Below are positions 1 through 10,454 of a DNA stretch of 64,000 nt, piece after piece. Location: positions 12,345,001 to 12,409,000 of the forward strand of contig CM070572.1 in the NCBI GenBank assembly GCA_036346355.1, read 5' to 3'. Below the pieces are notes generated by a model that worked only from the letters and a program-made list of their open reading frames with translations, did no database searches and was not told where the DNA came from. Within the stretch, counting starts at the first letter, position 1. Each line of letters begins with the position of its first letter. The position numbers were made by a program, and so were the translations under genes. The stretch comes from Rhipidocladum racemiflorum (Eukaryota; Streptophyta; Magnoliopsida; Poales; Poaceae).

Positions 1-760
1 GCAGGGTGTAGATATTTATGCATCTAGAGTGGATACGACATATGCAAAAAGAAGCATGCATACCATGGATAGTCTGCACAGAGTGTCTTAGCCTATTCCG
101 GTAAAAATTAATGCACCGCACTTTCAATGGTTGCATCCAGCTTTGGGTCCTGCTACGTTTGCTATGCTACAAGTAACCCAAGTTTAATGTAGTAAGACAG
201 GTGTGCTACAATAGTCTATAAATGATGCTCCGAGCTAATTCTAGTTACAGTTGGCTTCTTTCTCAATCTGGACTAGCAATTGTTCAGCTATTTCAGTGAA
301 AAAAACTCTATGTTTAGTTGTTTCTTATTGTCCCAAATGCTGCATTGTGTACGATTGTACAGAACAGACGGGCAGGAGAAACAAACTATCCATGTGTGCA
401 CTGCAATATGGATGCTCTTGAGCAAAGAAGAAAAGTTTGTGATACATACAAAACAACTGAACCAGAATGTCATTCCCTTAACCTGAACCATGTATCTTCG
501 ATGCAATCTCATTATGACACAAGATTCCATCAAAGTAGAATTAATCATGGAACTGATTTCCCTTGCTACAAGGATGCGAAGTAGTAACTCGCAAGGGAAC
601 AGCTTACAGCTGATTCTGGGATTTCATTCTTGCAAATGGTACTGTATCGAGAAAGCTATGACTAAAACAATGCATCTTGATGCAGACGAACTGATGTTAA
701 ATGGCATTAGAACAAGAATGCTAAACCATGTCTTTCGTCAACAGAACATGATTAACTTAC
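1..760. other. Intron of the tubby-like gene, no exon recognised
   Basis: The 760 bases left of tubby exon 2 should be the intron after it. I looked on the minus strand for the next tubby-domain exon and did not find it, so that intron exceeds the window edge or the gene is broken here. Short open frames in this stretch have no recognisable protein character. Confidence 0.5.
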
Positions 761-1341
761 ATGGGCTGAGCCCCAGGTAGAGGAGATAGGCGGACGTCGC
801 CCTGTCCCTCTTCACAAAGCACTGCACCGGATGCTCCCGAGGCCCCGGCTGCGCAAAACCACCAAGTTAAGCATCCAAATTCTCACATCTTAATGAGCAA
901 ACAGATCAAGGAGGCAGAAGGCATTGATGTGGGTAGGCGGGAGATATCAGACACCTGCTTGAGGGAGATGGGAAAGGTGATCCTGCCGCACTCCTCGAGC
1001 GTCTTCACCACCTCCTTGGTGACCTCGCGCCACGAGCGGCAGACGGCGGCGCACGCCACGACCTGGCGCCGCGCCGGCCACGCCGCCTCGCTGGTCTCCA
1101 CCCTCTGTATCACGTCCAGCAGCAGCTCCGGCGGCAGGTTCGCCCACCGACCCTGCTGCTGCGTCTCCTGGCCCTGCCGCTGCTGCTGCGGCTCCGGCCA
1201 CAGGCCGGGCCACGAAAGCCGCGATCCCCCGCGGCCGTGGCCGTGGCCGGCGCGGCCGTCGGAGCCGCCCGCGCGCCTCGACATGCTCCCGATGCCGTCC
1301 CTCATCTCCCTCAGCTCCCGCACAATGCTCTTCAGAGACAT
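761..1341 (-). CDS. Tubby-like F-box protein, N-terminal exons (partial)
   Basis: This is the 5' part of a tubby-like F-box (TLP/TULP) gene. Exon 1 is 1341..955 and encodes 129 residues. It opens with MSLKSIVREL, passes through a Gly/Arg/Gln-rich linker, and then has the F-box from about residue 66 (WANLPPELLLDVI) with the conserved CRSWREV stretch, ending at ISLKQ before a GT donor at 954. Exon 2 is 848..761. It follows a CAG acceptor and encodes PGPREHPVQCFVKRD and then LYLGLSP, the start of the tubby domain, ending with a GT donor at 760. The frame is kept across both junctions. The rest of the C-terminal tubby barrel (PIP2-binding in this family) is not in the window, so the gene must continue left of base 1 or be truncated. 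In the family the F-box links to SCF ubiquitin ligase. A 5'UTR intron acceptor is likely just upstream of the ATG (TTAG at about 1348). Family identification is strong; the specific paralogue is not known. Confidence 0.9.
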
Positions 1342-2830
1342 TGCAACCTAAGGCCGGTTCCTTTCACCCTCGCTGAAAGGGACCCCTACTGCTCCATGGC
1401 AAGATCCGCCATTGGTGACGAACCTACCGAGACATCACTCCCACATCTACCCCCCAACAAAAAAAAATGGACTTTCTGTAAAGATTTGAAGCACGGGGCT
1501 ACCAGGAACACCTCGAGAACACAAATTTTGGGCGGATTTGAGAAGATGGCGAGCAAAGATCCGGTTTTCCCCAGCACGGCAGCCTGGATCTGGAGGGAGG
1601 AGGCAATGCAGCAATCGGGCACAAGAAAACTCAAGAGGTTTTTCACTTGGTGGCTTCAAGATCCAAAATATTCCAGCTTCCGCAGCTCAAAAGATTAAAA
1701 ATTTCGGCTCAAGAACATCAAGGAGCCTCTTCTTCCCCCCATTTCTTCACCGCTTCCATGGGATTTCCCCCAGCTCCTTTCCCCCAAGAGTTCTAGATCA
1801 GAGAATCACCCTCCCTTGCCTCTCTCTAAGCTATGGATTTCTTCACACCATCCAACCTCTCCAGTGCCTTTATTCTCTCTCTCTCTCTACACTGCAGCTC
1901 CTGTGAATTATGTGTGAGAGAGTTTGTATTAGGAAGAGGATAAAAAAGGTTGGAAAAAAAAAAGGCGGAGGCGATTTTTTTACGCACTGTGGGGGCAGCT
2001 TTTTGTTTTTTCCTCTCTCTCTCTCTAGTTTTCATTTTTCAAGGTGTTTATTTCTCCAGTGCTACTCCCAAAACTCACAACTGCCCAACAAGAATCCTAG
2101 GCAAGAACATGGAGTACATACAACAACCACTCTACCCGTGGTTATTCTGGCCTGTGTTGTTGAGCGGCTCTGGTGAGGTTGCTGGCCAAGTTAGTACTAC
2201 ATGGTAAAGGCACTTTATGCTAGAAAGATTGCATGGATGACTAGAGGAAAATTTCGGGTTTTGCCATAAGTTTTTGTTACGGTTTTGCCTTTTGCCATTG
2301 ATTTTTACCTAAACTAGCAGATTTATCCAGCTAGATACTTGATACATCACCTTTAATATATAACTATATTTTCTATAATTGTATATTTTTTATATAACTC
2401 TAATATCTATGTAGATTAATATACACCGTTATAATCTGATTGTACCAAAAATAAGTGGTGAAGATCCTTGGTGGCATTTGATTGAAAATTCAAAATATAT
2501 TTAGAAGGACAAAAGAGTTCTTTCCACTCAGTCAACAGATATTGACCTTGTCATAACGATATTTCCTAACCGGAAGGAGTACCAGTTTATGTTGTGGAAA
2601 ATAGTTCTCTCCGTTAGAAAGGAAATTATGTAGATTCCAAAGTATACTGAAAGGTACAGGCAGATTGCACAGTGACCACAGCCACAGGTGTCCTAGCATT
2701 TGTCTTCTATGGGAAGTGTAGAAATACTCCTTTTTCGCTGAAAGAGCATGCATCATAAGTTGGTGGTGGGTAAGTTTCAGAAAAAAAGGAACAGGAACTT
2801 GCGAGTTACGAGTTACCGAGTTAACACTTA
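1342..2830 (-). promoter_or_regulatory. Upstream region of the tubby-like gene with CT/GA microsatellites
   Basis: This should hold the 5'UTR, a 5'UTR intron and the promoter of the minus-strand tubby-like gene. Two pyrimidine runs, (CT)n near 1870-1890 and 2010-2027, would read as GAGA tracts in the transcript direction, which is common in plant 5' leaders. I cannot place the transcription start. From 2230 on the sequence is AT-rich with no recognisable gene. Confidence 0.4.
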
Positions 2831-3595
2831 GTAAAGGCACATATGGCCTTAAAGCGCACTACAAAATTCCCAACATGGAGTGCTCTAGAAAATTACCTCC
2901 TCAGCTTGTGGAATACTATATCCTGGACAAAGAAACTTCCTAGCAATTCCACACCATAACAAATCCATGAACCCATGCATGCTTGGCTGCCTTGGTGGCT
3001 CAGCTCAACTCACTATGTTCAACTAATTTATTTTAAAAAAAAAAATGGGAGGAGATCCGGTGAAACTATCCTGCCCATGAAATAATTTTTACTCCTGCAA
3101 AAATTCCTCTTAAATCACAATAGATTCTGCTGTAGCATTAGTCATGACTTCATAGATTGAGCAATGTACATACATACATACCCATGTGACCAAACTCTCT
3201 CTGGCCAATAAACAAAGGGAATGGTCAATACAGGAGGGATTTTCTTCTACTCTGCACAAAATCAAATGGCAGATGTATACACTCGTACCCTTCATGAGGA
3301 TGACAGCTTGTTGGTTGCAATTGGCACATTGGCATCATTGCATCGCTTGCCATGCATTTAAGGCATCGACATGCTTGCCTGAGAAGAGATTGGAGAACGT
3401 CCAGTTCATGGGCGTGGAGACCACGCCTACACCATTTCCTTGCGTGCCTCCGTCTGGACGCATGGGGGCCAACTCTCCATGTTCAGGCATCATCTCTGCG
3501 AAAATGTTTTGCAAAAAAAAAAAAAAAACAATAATAGGTAGTAGCTAGTATATGGTGCCTTTGTTAATCTAATCATCAAATGGACAACTGCAGGG
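2831..3595. other. AT-rich intergenic stretch, nothing recognised
   Basis: It contains only simple features: A-runs near 3036-3046 and 3513-3528, and a short CATA repeat at about 3169-3181. Open frames are short and not protein-like. Confidence 0.5.
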
Positions 3596-6461
3596 GCGGC
3601 ATGAACAGGACAGCTGAAATGCCCCCAAAATCTCGAAACCCAAATCAAAACCCTAATTGCAAGATTAATCGGTTTTTAATCGTGTTTTTGTTCTTGATCT
3701 TGTTCTTGGATTCTGAGGGGGGGATTGGAAAGGGGAGTGGTTGCAACGGTTACCTGGAGCCCTTCGCTCGGACCGGTCCGTTGGCCGCGCCCTCCCGGTC
3801 GTTGCACGTCCGTCGCGTGCATCATCCGCGTCGCCTCTCCTGCTCCCCTCTCTGCTTGGTCTCCGTCGTCTCGTCGCCCGCGTCATGCCTCACCACCGCC
3901 TCGGAACTCGCCGCCATCTGCCCCGTCAAGTCCCCGCCTCGCTGCCCATGCCGCCGTGCGGCTATAAAAGCCACACGCGCCCCTTCGCCTCCCCGCTCGC
4001 CTCGCCCCTCCTTGGTGAGGATCCCCCGCCCCCTCGTCTTCTCCACCCCCGTTCGAGCCCCGCCGCCATCCCCTTCATCTCCCTCCGCTACAGCCAGAGC
4101 TTGATCGAGCCGTCCGCTCGAATCCCTAACCCCCAAACCCTAGCTGCCCCGAGCCCCTGCTCCTTCGTCTCCCCACCGCCACCGGACCCCGCCCCAAACC
4201 CCTCTCTTCTCCCCCAGCCCTGGCCTCACCCCCGTCGCCTCGCTCACCTCGCGCCGCCACCGCCCTGTTTTCCCCCTCTGGTAGAACCCTAGCGAGCCCC
4301 CCTTCTCTGAATCGATCGATCGATCGATTTTATCCCCTGCCAGCCGGGCCCCACCGGTCAGCATCACGCAACCCCGGGCTAGCCTGTCAGCCGCCCCGTC
4401 TTGCTGCCTGCTGGACCCCACGCGTCAGTCGATCGACCTCGCGGGATTGGACCGGCCTAGCTTCGTCCGCACGCGTGCCTTGGCCCATAGGCCATTTCGG
4501 TCGGTTTGGGCTGGACCCAATCCGGCCTGTTGCGGTTTTGATTTTCGTTTTCTTTTTGGATTTTAATTAATCCGAGAAATCCTTTTAAAAATTCCAAAAA
4601 TCCGAAAAATCCCCGGAAAGTCCAAAAATGGCCCAAATACACTATCTCAACCGTTTCGAGCCACTGAGTCCAATTTGTGACCTCCATTCACCTTTTGAAG
4701 TCCACAAAATTCCAAAATTCCCAAAATGTCCTCAAACTCTCCGGCCGTTTTTCCGGTTCCTGTTTTCGTTTCCGTTCGTTTCGTTTCCTTTCCGTCCGCC
4801 ATTTTTGTTTCGTTTATCGTTTACTTATCGTTTTTCAGTTTTCTCGTTTCCACGCTAGATCTGACCTTGGAGCCCATCCCGGAGCAGTATGAGGAGCAGG
4901 AGCAGGACGTGACCGGCACCGAGTTCAACTACGTCGACGACGACCTAGGACTTCCACTCGCCTCGCAAGGCAAGCCGCACTCCTTGAACATGTTGGACCC
5001 ACAATAATAATGTAGTAATAATTATTTTCAATATTGCATTATGTTGTTATGTTAAAATGCTAGAAATCATTATTTTAGAATGACATGATGACCTAGCTAG
5101 TACCTAGCTTGTTTAAAGATCCACTTTGTATTGTTGTGCTTTATTTCTTTTGCAAACCTTAGACTTAGCTATTGAACCTCGTATGCTAATAAGTAATTAA
5201 TTAGTCGAACATTAAAAATTTGTGTATTAAAATAAAACCATAAAGCGGCAGGCTTGATGTAGACTATATTCAAAAATGTGCTACGGTGAGAGGACTTTGG
5301 CGGGCAACCCACTAGATGGCTACGTGCCCGAACCTCGATCGATGACGAGGCCAATGTGAGTGATGTGGATTATTAGTTTGGAATTGGCTAAGTCTTAGGT
5401 ATAATTTAAGTAATCACAACATTGGGCGAAGTAAATAACTTAGATCTCGCTCAACCACAAGTTGGGTCGGTCAGCTCCTTGACTCGATCCAACCTAGCTC
5501 GGTACTTGAACTCCCCCTTGGAATACTTATAGGATGAAGCTACCATACTGTGTGTGTTGGACAGTATGGTTCGCTAAGCGAATGGGGTGAAATGGAGGTT
5601 GCCCGGTGGAGTCACCTGCCGATTCTCACAACGGTAGATACCCACAGTATCGGATCGCGTCTCCCGCCGTAGCTAGTGGGTCCCGAGTACTGTGTGGTTT
5701 TGAAACTACCGGGTAAGTGCTAAAGAGGGGTAGTTCAACGAAAGGTTTTGTTGATCTCAGACCGCCTGCATGCATTTAAGTTGCATGTAATTCACGTGTG
5801 GCATTAACGGTTGTTGATATCTTGTGGGTAAAGCTGAGAAACTCTACAGAGTCAATTAAATGGTAATCGATTACGCCGTGCTTTCGGTAAACGAAGCTAA
5901 GTTTGAACTGGGGTGAATCTCGTAACCTAACCCAAGTAGACTTGGTAACTTCCAATTTGACGTCATGATGAACTTATGAAAACTCAAAATTTGCTTATTC
6001 ATATTATGTATGGTTTGTGTTTGAAATGTAAAATGGCTTGGAAAATAAAACTGCGTCCATATTAATAATAACCTTATTGCCGCTTCCTTGTGAATATCCC
6101 CGCATGTAATATTCAGAATTTCTGTGCGGTTTGTTGAGTACTGTTGTGTACTCAGTCTTGCTTCTCAACCTATTTTAGAGTTTGAAGACGCCGGAGAATT
6201 TCAAGAGATCGTAGATGGCAAACCGGTTTGGTTTTAGGGTTCTTTCTCTGTGCTCAGGCCTTGTCTGTGTGGTCTTTTGGTAATGTAATATATTGAAGCT
6301 AGCCGCTTCCTTTTGTAAAACTTTGGCTGGTAGGCCCTAATTGTATAAAACAATTGTTTCGTCCTTATGCTGGCAATGTATGACTTAGTTTCCGACGGCT
6401 AATCTTCCTGGGTAGCAGTTGCGGATTTAAATGCACTTCCTAAAAAAGGCAGTCCGTCACA
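3596..6461 (+). mobile_element. Long-LTR-like retrotransposon block (solo LTR or LARD-like), left border uncertain
   Basis: The block looks like a very long plant LTR read on the plus strand. It has a GC-rich 5' part (3720-4480), a short coding-like segment at 4870-5006 that translates to an acidic peptide (EPIPEQYEEQEQD followed by DDDLGLPLASQGK), a long non-coding 3' part, and an abrupt end in GTCCGTCACA at 6461. The 3' end resembles that of the solo LTR at 43875-47112 in its terminal GTCACA and in a GTACTCAGTCTTGCT-type tract (6140-6160). I could not find a matching left end with confidence: ACATA follows the right end, and an ACATA before TG at 2844 is a possible but weak TSD partner. No gag or pol was seen. 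Confidence 0.5.
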
Positions 6462-6466
6462 ACATA

Positions 6467-7422
6467 GTTCTCCAAAAGGACCCAGGAACCGTCATTTTTG
6501 GACGAAATCCATCATGGTCCATGATCTCAGAATATATTTTGGATTTTGCACGTCATGACCCATGAGGCTTTCAATCATGGCCTGTGCAACGCGAGCTTCC
6601 TTTTTTTTCTTGCCCTTTTTGACCGACCAACGTACACGAGAGGGTTGGCACCACGTGAACATTTTCATATAGAATTTTTCGGCGATCGATGGAAGTAGTG
6701 TTCTGGAATTCGGGGGACACAGTTTCAATGAGCAGAGTTTCAAAAAAAAAAAGTCCCTAAAAAACGAACGATTAGTTCCAGTTTCTCCAATGAAGACCTT
6801 AATTGTTACTCGTATGTCGTCACAGTTCATCAAGAAAGCGCGGAGTTTAACTTTCAAAACTTCAAATTTTGTATAAAGTGGTAGCTAAAATGGGTTATGC
6901 AAAAGCACCATTTCCAAAAGATGGAACATCAAATGGATGTTACACGAGACATGAAATTTCTATATCGTAACAACACATTCGAAACATGCATCAATTGCTG
7001 TCAGAAAGAAAGGAACACACATGAAAGCATCAAATGCCCTGCAACCGTACGTCGAATGCTCGATTTCAGATCACATTACATGCTGCTGGCTTTTTCCCTT
7101 TTGGAAACTTCTTCCCTTCTCATTGTCTTCGTCCCCTAACATCCATTATTCTCGTATATGTTGTTTCTGTTGCTCGGATCCTGACTGTACTGTTCTTGGC
7201 ATCCCATCAGTCGGCATCATTTCCCCTCCTTGCTTAAATCACGTTTGCGTTTAGTTTCACCCATGCAGCACTTAGGGCATGTTCAGACAGCTATATATCA
7301 CACAGGTGATCATAAAAATCAAACTTACCTAACTTAAGTGCGACAATGCACGATACAGCGTTTATTGATCCATGGATCCCATTCTTACAGGAGAGATTGA
7401 ATTCCAGTTCACGAATAACGGA
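6467..7422. other. Intergenic stretch, nothing recognised
   Basis: Two open frames (6492-6857 minus and 6897-7254 plus) look like chance frames: they lack domain character and are broken by A/T runs. No transposon ends were seen. Confidence 0.5.
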
Positions 7423-7430
7423 GTACAGCC

Positions 7431-7943
7431 CAGGGGTCAAAATCTCGCCGAATTTTGGCGGAATTTCGGCGAAATTTCGGATTTCGGGCCCCTTCGAGTT
7501 TCATAATCCCGGCGAAATTAAAAAAACCCTAAATTTTTTTTGAAGTGCTATAGTACATTATAATCTCGCCGAAATTTCGGTGATTTGGACCGAAATTTCG
7601 GTTAAACGGACCGAAATTTGTATAAAAGTTGACCGGATTGGGTTCTTCACGTCATTTTCCATATGGGACAGTCGGTAGATCATAATTTCCGCGAAGTTGA
7701 AAAAACCCTAAAAAATTGAAAGTTGACAAAACCCTAAAAAAATTCACCGAGATTTCGGTTTTTTGGACGAAATTTCGTCTTTTTTTAGCGAAATTTCGGA
7801 TTTCTCGGTTAAAAAAAAAAACCGGATTTGAATTTTGGTTTTCGAATTTCGTCCGGATTTTATCCGAAATTTCCGAATCTCGTCGAAATTTCGGATTTCG
7901 GCCAGACCCGAGATGGAGTCCGAAAACGAAATTTGAATCCTTG
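7431..7943. mobile_element. Non-autonomous hAT element with GAAATTTCGG subterminal repeats
   Basis: The ends are imperfect inverted repeats: CAGGGGTCAAAATCTCG on the left, and CAAGGATTCAAATTTCG read inward from the right. The element is flanked by a perfect 8-bp duplication, GTACAGCC, at 7423-7430 and 7944-7951. The 8-bp TSD and CA-initial termini fit the hAT superfamily. The 513-bp interior is filled with many direct and inverted copies of a GAAATTTCGG-like motif plus AAACCCTAAA segments. There is no transposase reading frame, so it would have to move in trans. Confidence 0.85.
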
Positions 7944-7951
7944 GTACAGCC

Positions 7952-8780
7952 TCACCTGCTTCAAAATCTACAGTGAAAGCCGTATATTCGATGTCCTTGG
8001 TTTGCCGTTGATGGGGCGATTTAGCGATGATTAGTGAGGACCTTCTGCCCCTTAATTCCATTACAGTTTGAGATGTTTGGTTTAGCTCACGATGATGACC
8101 ACCTAATTCCTCTTTAGGAGGACGCAGACAACCAAGTTGCCGTACTTTATCCTTGAAAGAAAGAAAAAAAAAAGTTGCCGTACTTTTAATCACACCCTCT
8201 GATGGATGCATTTCTTTTGTTTAGTCTGAAGAAGAGGTTGCAGAAGGGCTCCCACAAGGGGTCTCCAAGAGATGGGGACCTTCCTGTGGACGGGGGCTGG
8301 CTGTAGCTCTTCTCCTTCTCCGGGAGGCTGATCTGCTCTCGCTGTACTCGTAGGCCACGGCGGTGTGCAAACGGCTGGGCCAAGCCGGAGGGGCGGAGGC
8401 GCGACGGATGAGGCGGCGTGAGGATGTCGCGTGACGGCGGCAGAATTAGGTTTAGGCACAAAGTCAATAATATATACCCTGCGGAGGAGTTAATGGTCAG
8501 CTTTGATTCCTAATGACGTCCCTTACTACCAGTAGAATGTCTCAGTGAAAAATAATTATATCCGTCACAAATATAAGTTGTTTCGGGATACATACGATTA
8601 AATTTTTAAAACTTAGGCCAGAAGATCCAGCGAGACCACAAATATATAACTCAACTAAGGGTTAAAAATGTATGACTCAACTAAGAGTTGAGAAGGTAGG
8701 ACCCAAATAAGGGTTGAGATTCGGTTATGGATGAGATTTTAGTATATAAATAGTTAGAATTCAGCTAAGGCCTGGAAATT
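7952..8780. other. Intergenic stretch with a possible MITE remnant
   Basis: There is no gene here. Near 8565-8590 the sequence TCCGTCACAAATATAAG resembles one end of the common grass MITE type that begins CTCCCTCCGT and carries ATATAAG, but no partner end is visible. The minus-strand frames at 8186-8467 are low-complexity and unconvincing. Confidence 0.4.
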
Positions 8781-8915
8781 TTGAGGCGCTATATTTAAAG
8801 CCTCGAGATGAGTATCAATGTTGCTGTAGTAGCACGGTACAACTGGTATGCTGAGGGTAAGTGGGGAACAGCCGAGGACGTCACTGCTTGTTGACTACCG
8901 GGGTGGGAGGTCTAA

Positions 8916-9145
8916 GGGCCTGTTTGATCTTTCTTTGGATTCTCTAAAGGTGATTCTGGATTGTGGTTATAGAGAAGCTGATTCTCTAAAAGCTAGAATC
9001 CAAAAGCACATATGAAGTGGATTGTGGTTTCTAATGTATATGGATAGGCTGGATTGTGAGAATCGATTCTTAGAATCGGGCTATTTATTTTTTATTCAGC
9101 TGTTGAGTCCAGAATCTAGAATCAAAAGAAAAAACAAATAGACCC
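8916..9145. mobile_element. Tourist-like MITE, 230 bp
   Basis: The termini are GGGCCTGTTTG and CAAATAGACCC (inverted), flanked by the trinucleotide TAA on both sides (8913-8915 and 9146-9148), as expected for PIF/Harbinger-type MITEs. The interior carries repeated AGAATC/GATTCT motifs that pair into a hairpin. A half-copy of the same family lies at 21744-21883. Confidence 0.8.
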
Positions 9146-9565
9146 TAATATCATAATAGTGATAAACACTCTGGGGCTTCACATAATGGGGTCACTATGG
9201 GTAAAGTGATACAAATATGCATAAGATCAAATCATGAATTCATGTCTGTCTTTTAGATTGGGTCTGTCTTTTAGATTGGAGGCTACGAAAACTAAATCAA
9301 CCTTATATACAAATGCTAGTAGCTATTTTCATAATTAAAATACATAGTTCTTAAAGAAAATCCAAAACCTGGTTTATATAAAAATGAATTTTGAGGGAAT
9401 GTGAATATTATATGGATATGAGAGGAGCTCATTTGATTGGGACTCGATCCCAATAGACTCGTCTTCAAGGCAAGAGGTGAGGATCAGGTTTATAAAGAGG
9501 ACTACCAGGAGGGTTATAATGTTGGATAGACTGTGCTTCGACTTCATCAGTCCTTGGAGTACTTA

Positions 9566-9964
9566 GGTCCTGTTTTTTTCGGTTTAGGCTTTTCGGCTTT
9601 TGGCTTAAAGCTAGCCTTTTGGCTTAATGAGCTTTTAAGCTAAGACATATTGTTTGGTATCCTGGCTTATTAATGGGTTAGATGGTACAACTTATAGATA
9701 AAAAGTCTAAAATACTCTAAATGAGATGGTGGATGAATTTTCAATTTATATATGATGGCATTTGGTGGGTAATTTTGGAGACTTTTAGTGACAAATGATT
9801 ATTTCATTCAAAAAAGCCCTAAAAAGCTCCTCTTGTCTGGCTTTTGGCTTATAGTTATACAGGGGCTTTTGGTTTTTTTAAAACTCGGCTTAAAAGTCAG
9901 TCGTTTGTTTCGGCTTATTCTTTTTGGTTTTTAAGCCGATGAAAAAGCCGGAACAAATAGGACC
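9566..9964. mobile_element. Tourist-like MITE, 399 bp
   Basis: The ends are GGTCCTGTTT and AAATAGGACC (inverted), with TTA on both sides (9563-9565 and 9965-9967). The interior is rich in GGCTTTT/AAAAGCC motifs, which makes the whole unit foldable. It has no coding capacity. Confidence 0.75.
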
Positions 9965-10240
9965 TTAGTACTATTGGTATTATAGTTTTTTTTGTACTTA
10001 GATCCTATGTACAATTATATAATGAATAAGTAGCCCTATGTGGCGATGAAATGTAATAAGTTTTTATTTCAATATATAATTATTGTTTTGTTGTAATATT
10101 ATGAACAAGATGTATTAACTAATAAAATATCAGATACACTTGATGTTTTGATTAGTTGATATGTTAATATTCGTGTAATTATCTTAGAGTAATAATGATG
10201 GGATCATCGTTACCCTAAATTAATTATAAGAATCACCACA

Positions 10241-10454
10241 TGTATCAATAAAAAAATCTTACTTAACAAATTATATAAACATATCACACTAGATGCCCTT
10301 ATCGATTATCACGTGAATCAGAGCCAACCAACGGCGTTGTAATAATGTACTAATGTTTGTTTCGATCTGACCTTGTGAGGGGCTACGGACCTACGGTTCA
10401 GTTCGTTGTTCTTGCCGCACCCACCTGTATCTTGGTCGATCGGCGGCGCCGGCG
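10241..10454 (+). promoter_or_regulatory. Short upstream region of the reductase gene
   Basis: Only about 215 bases separate the end of the LTR fragment from the ATG at 10455. The last 90 bases turn GC-rich, as grass 5'UTRs do. I do not see a clear TATA box, so transcription may start within LTR-derived sequence. Confidence 0.35.

Larger units (their letters stand above)
8781..10240 (+). mobile_element. Degraded LTR fragment, same family as the solo LTR at 43875-47112
   Basis: Read on the plus strand, this block matches by eye the reverse complement of the right-hand half of the 43.9-47.1 kb LTR. Shared landmarks in the same order include TCACTATGGGTAAAGTG (about 9191-9208), a GGAGGCTACG motif (about 9279), TATTGTT...GTTGTAA (10080-10100) and a terminal AATTATCTTAGAGTAATAA...CACCACA that corresponds to the GTCACA terminus at 10240. 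It is interrupted by two MITEs (8916-9145 and 9566-9964). The left border is approximate. It ends about 215 bases upstream of the start codon of the reductase gene at 10455. Confidence 0.6.

Noticed and set aside
3580..4292. Overlapping 174- and 183-residue plus-strand frames
   Set aside because: Several frames are open at once in the GC-rich part of an LTR-like block. The translations are Pro/Arg/Ser-rich and carry no motif.
2844..6461. ACATA as the TSD of the first LTR-like block
   Set aside because: The five bases match at both positions, but the left end would start TGGCC, unlike the TGT start expected, and 2844-3590 does not look like LTR. The left border is left open.
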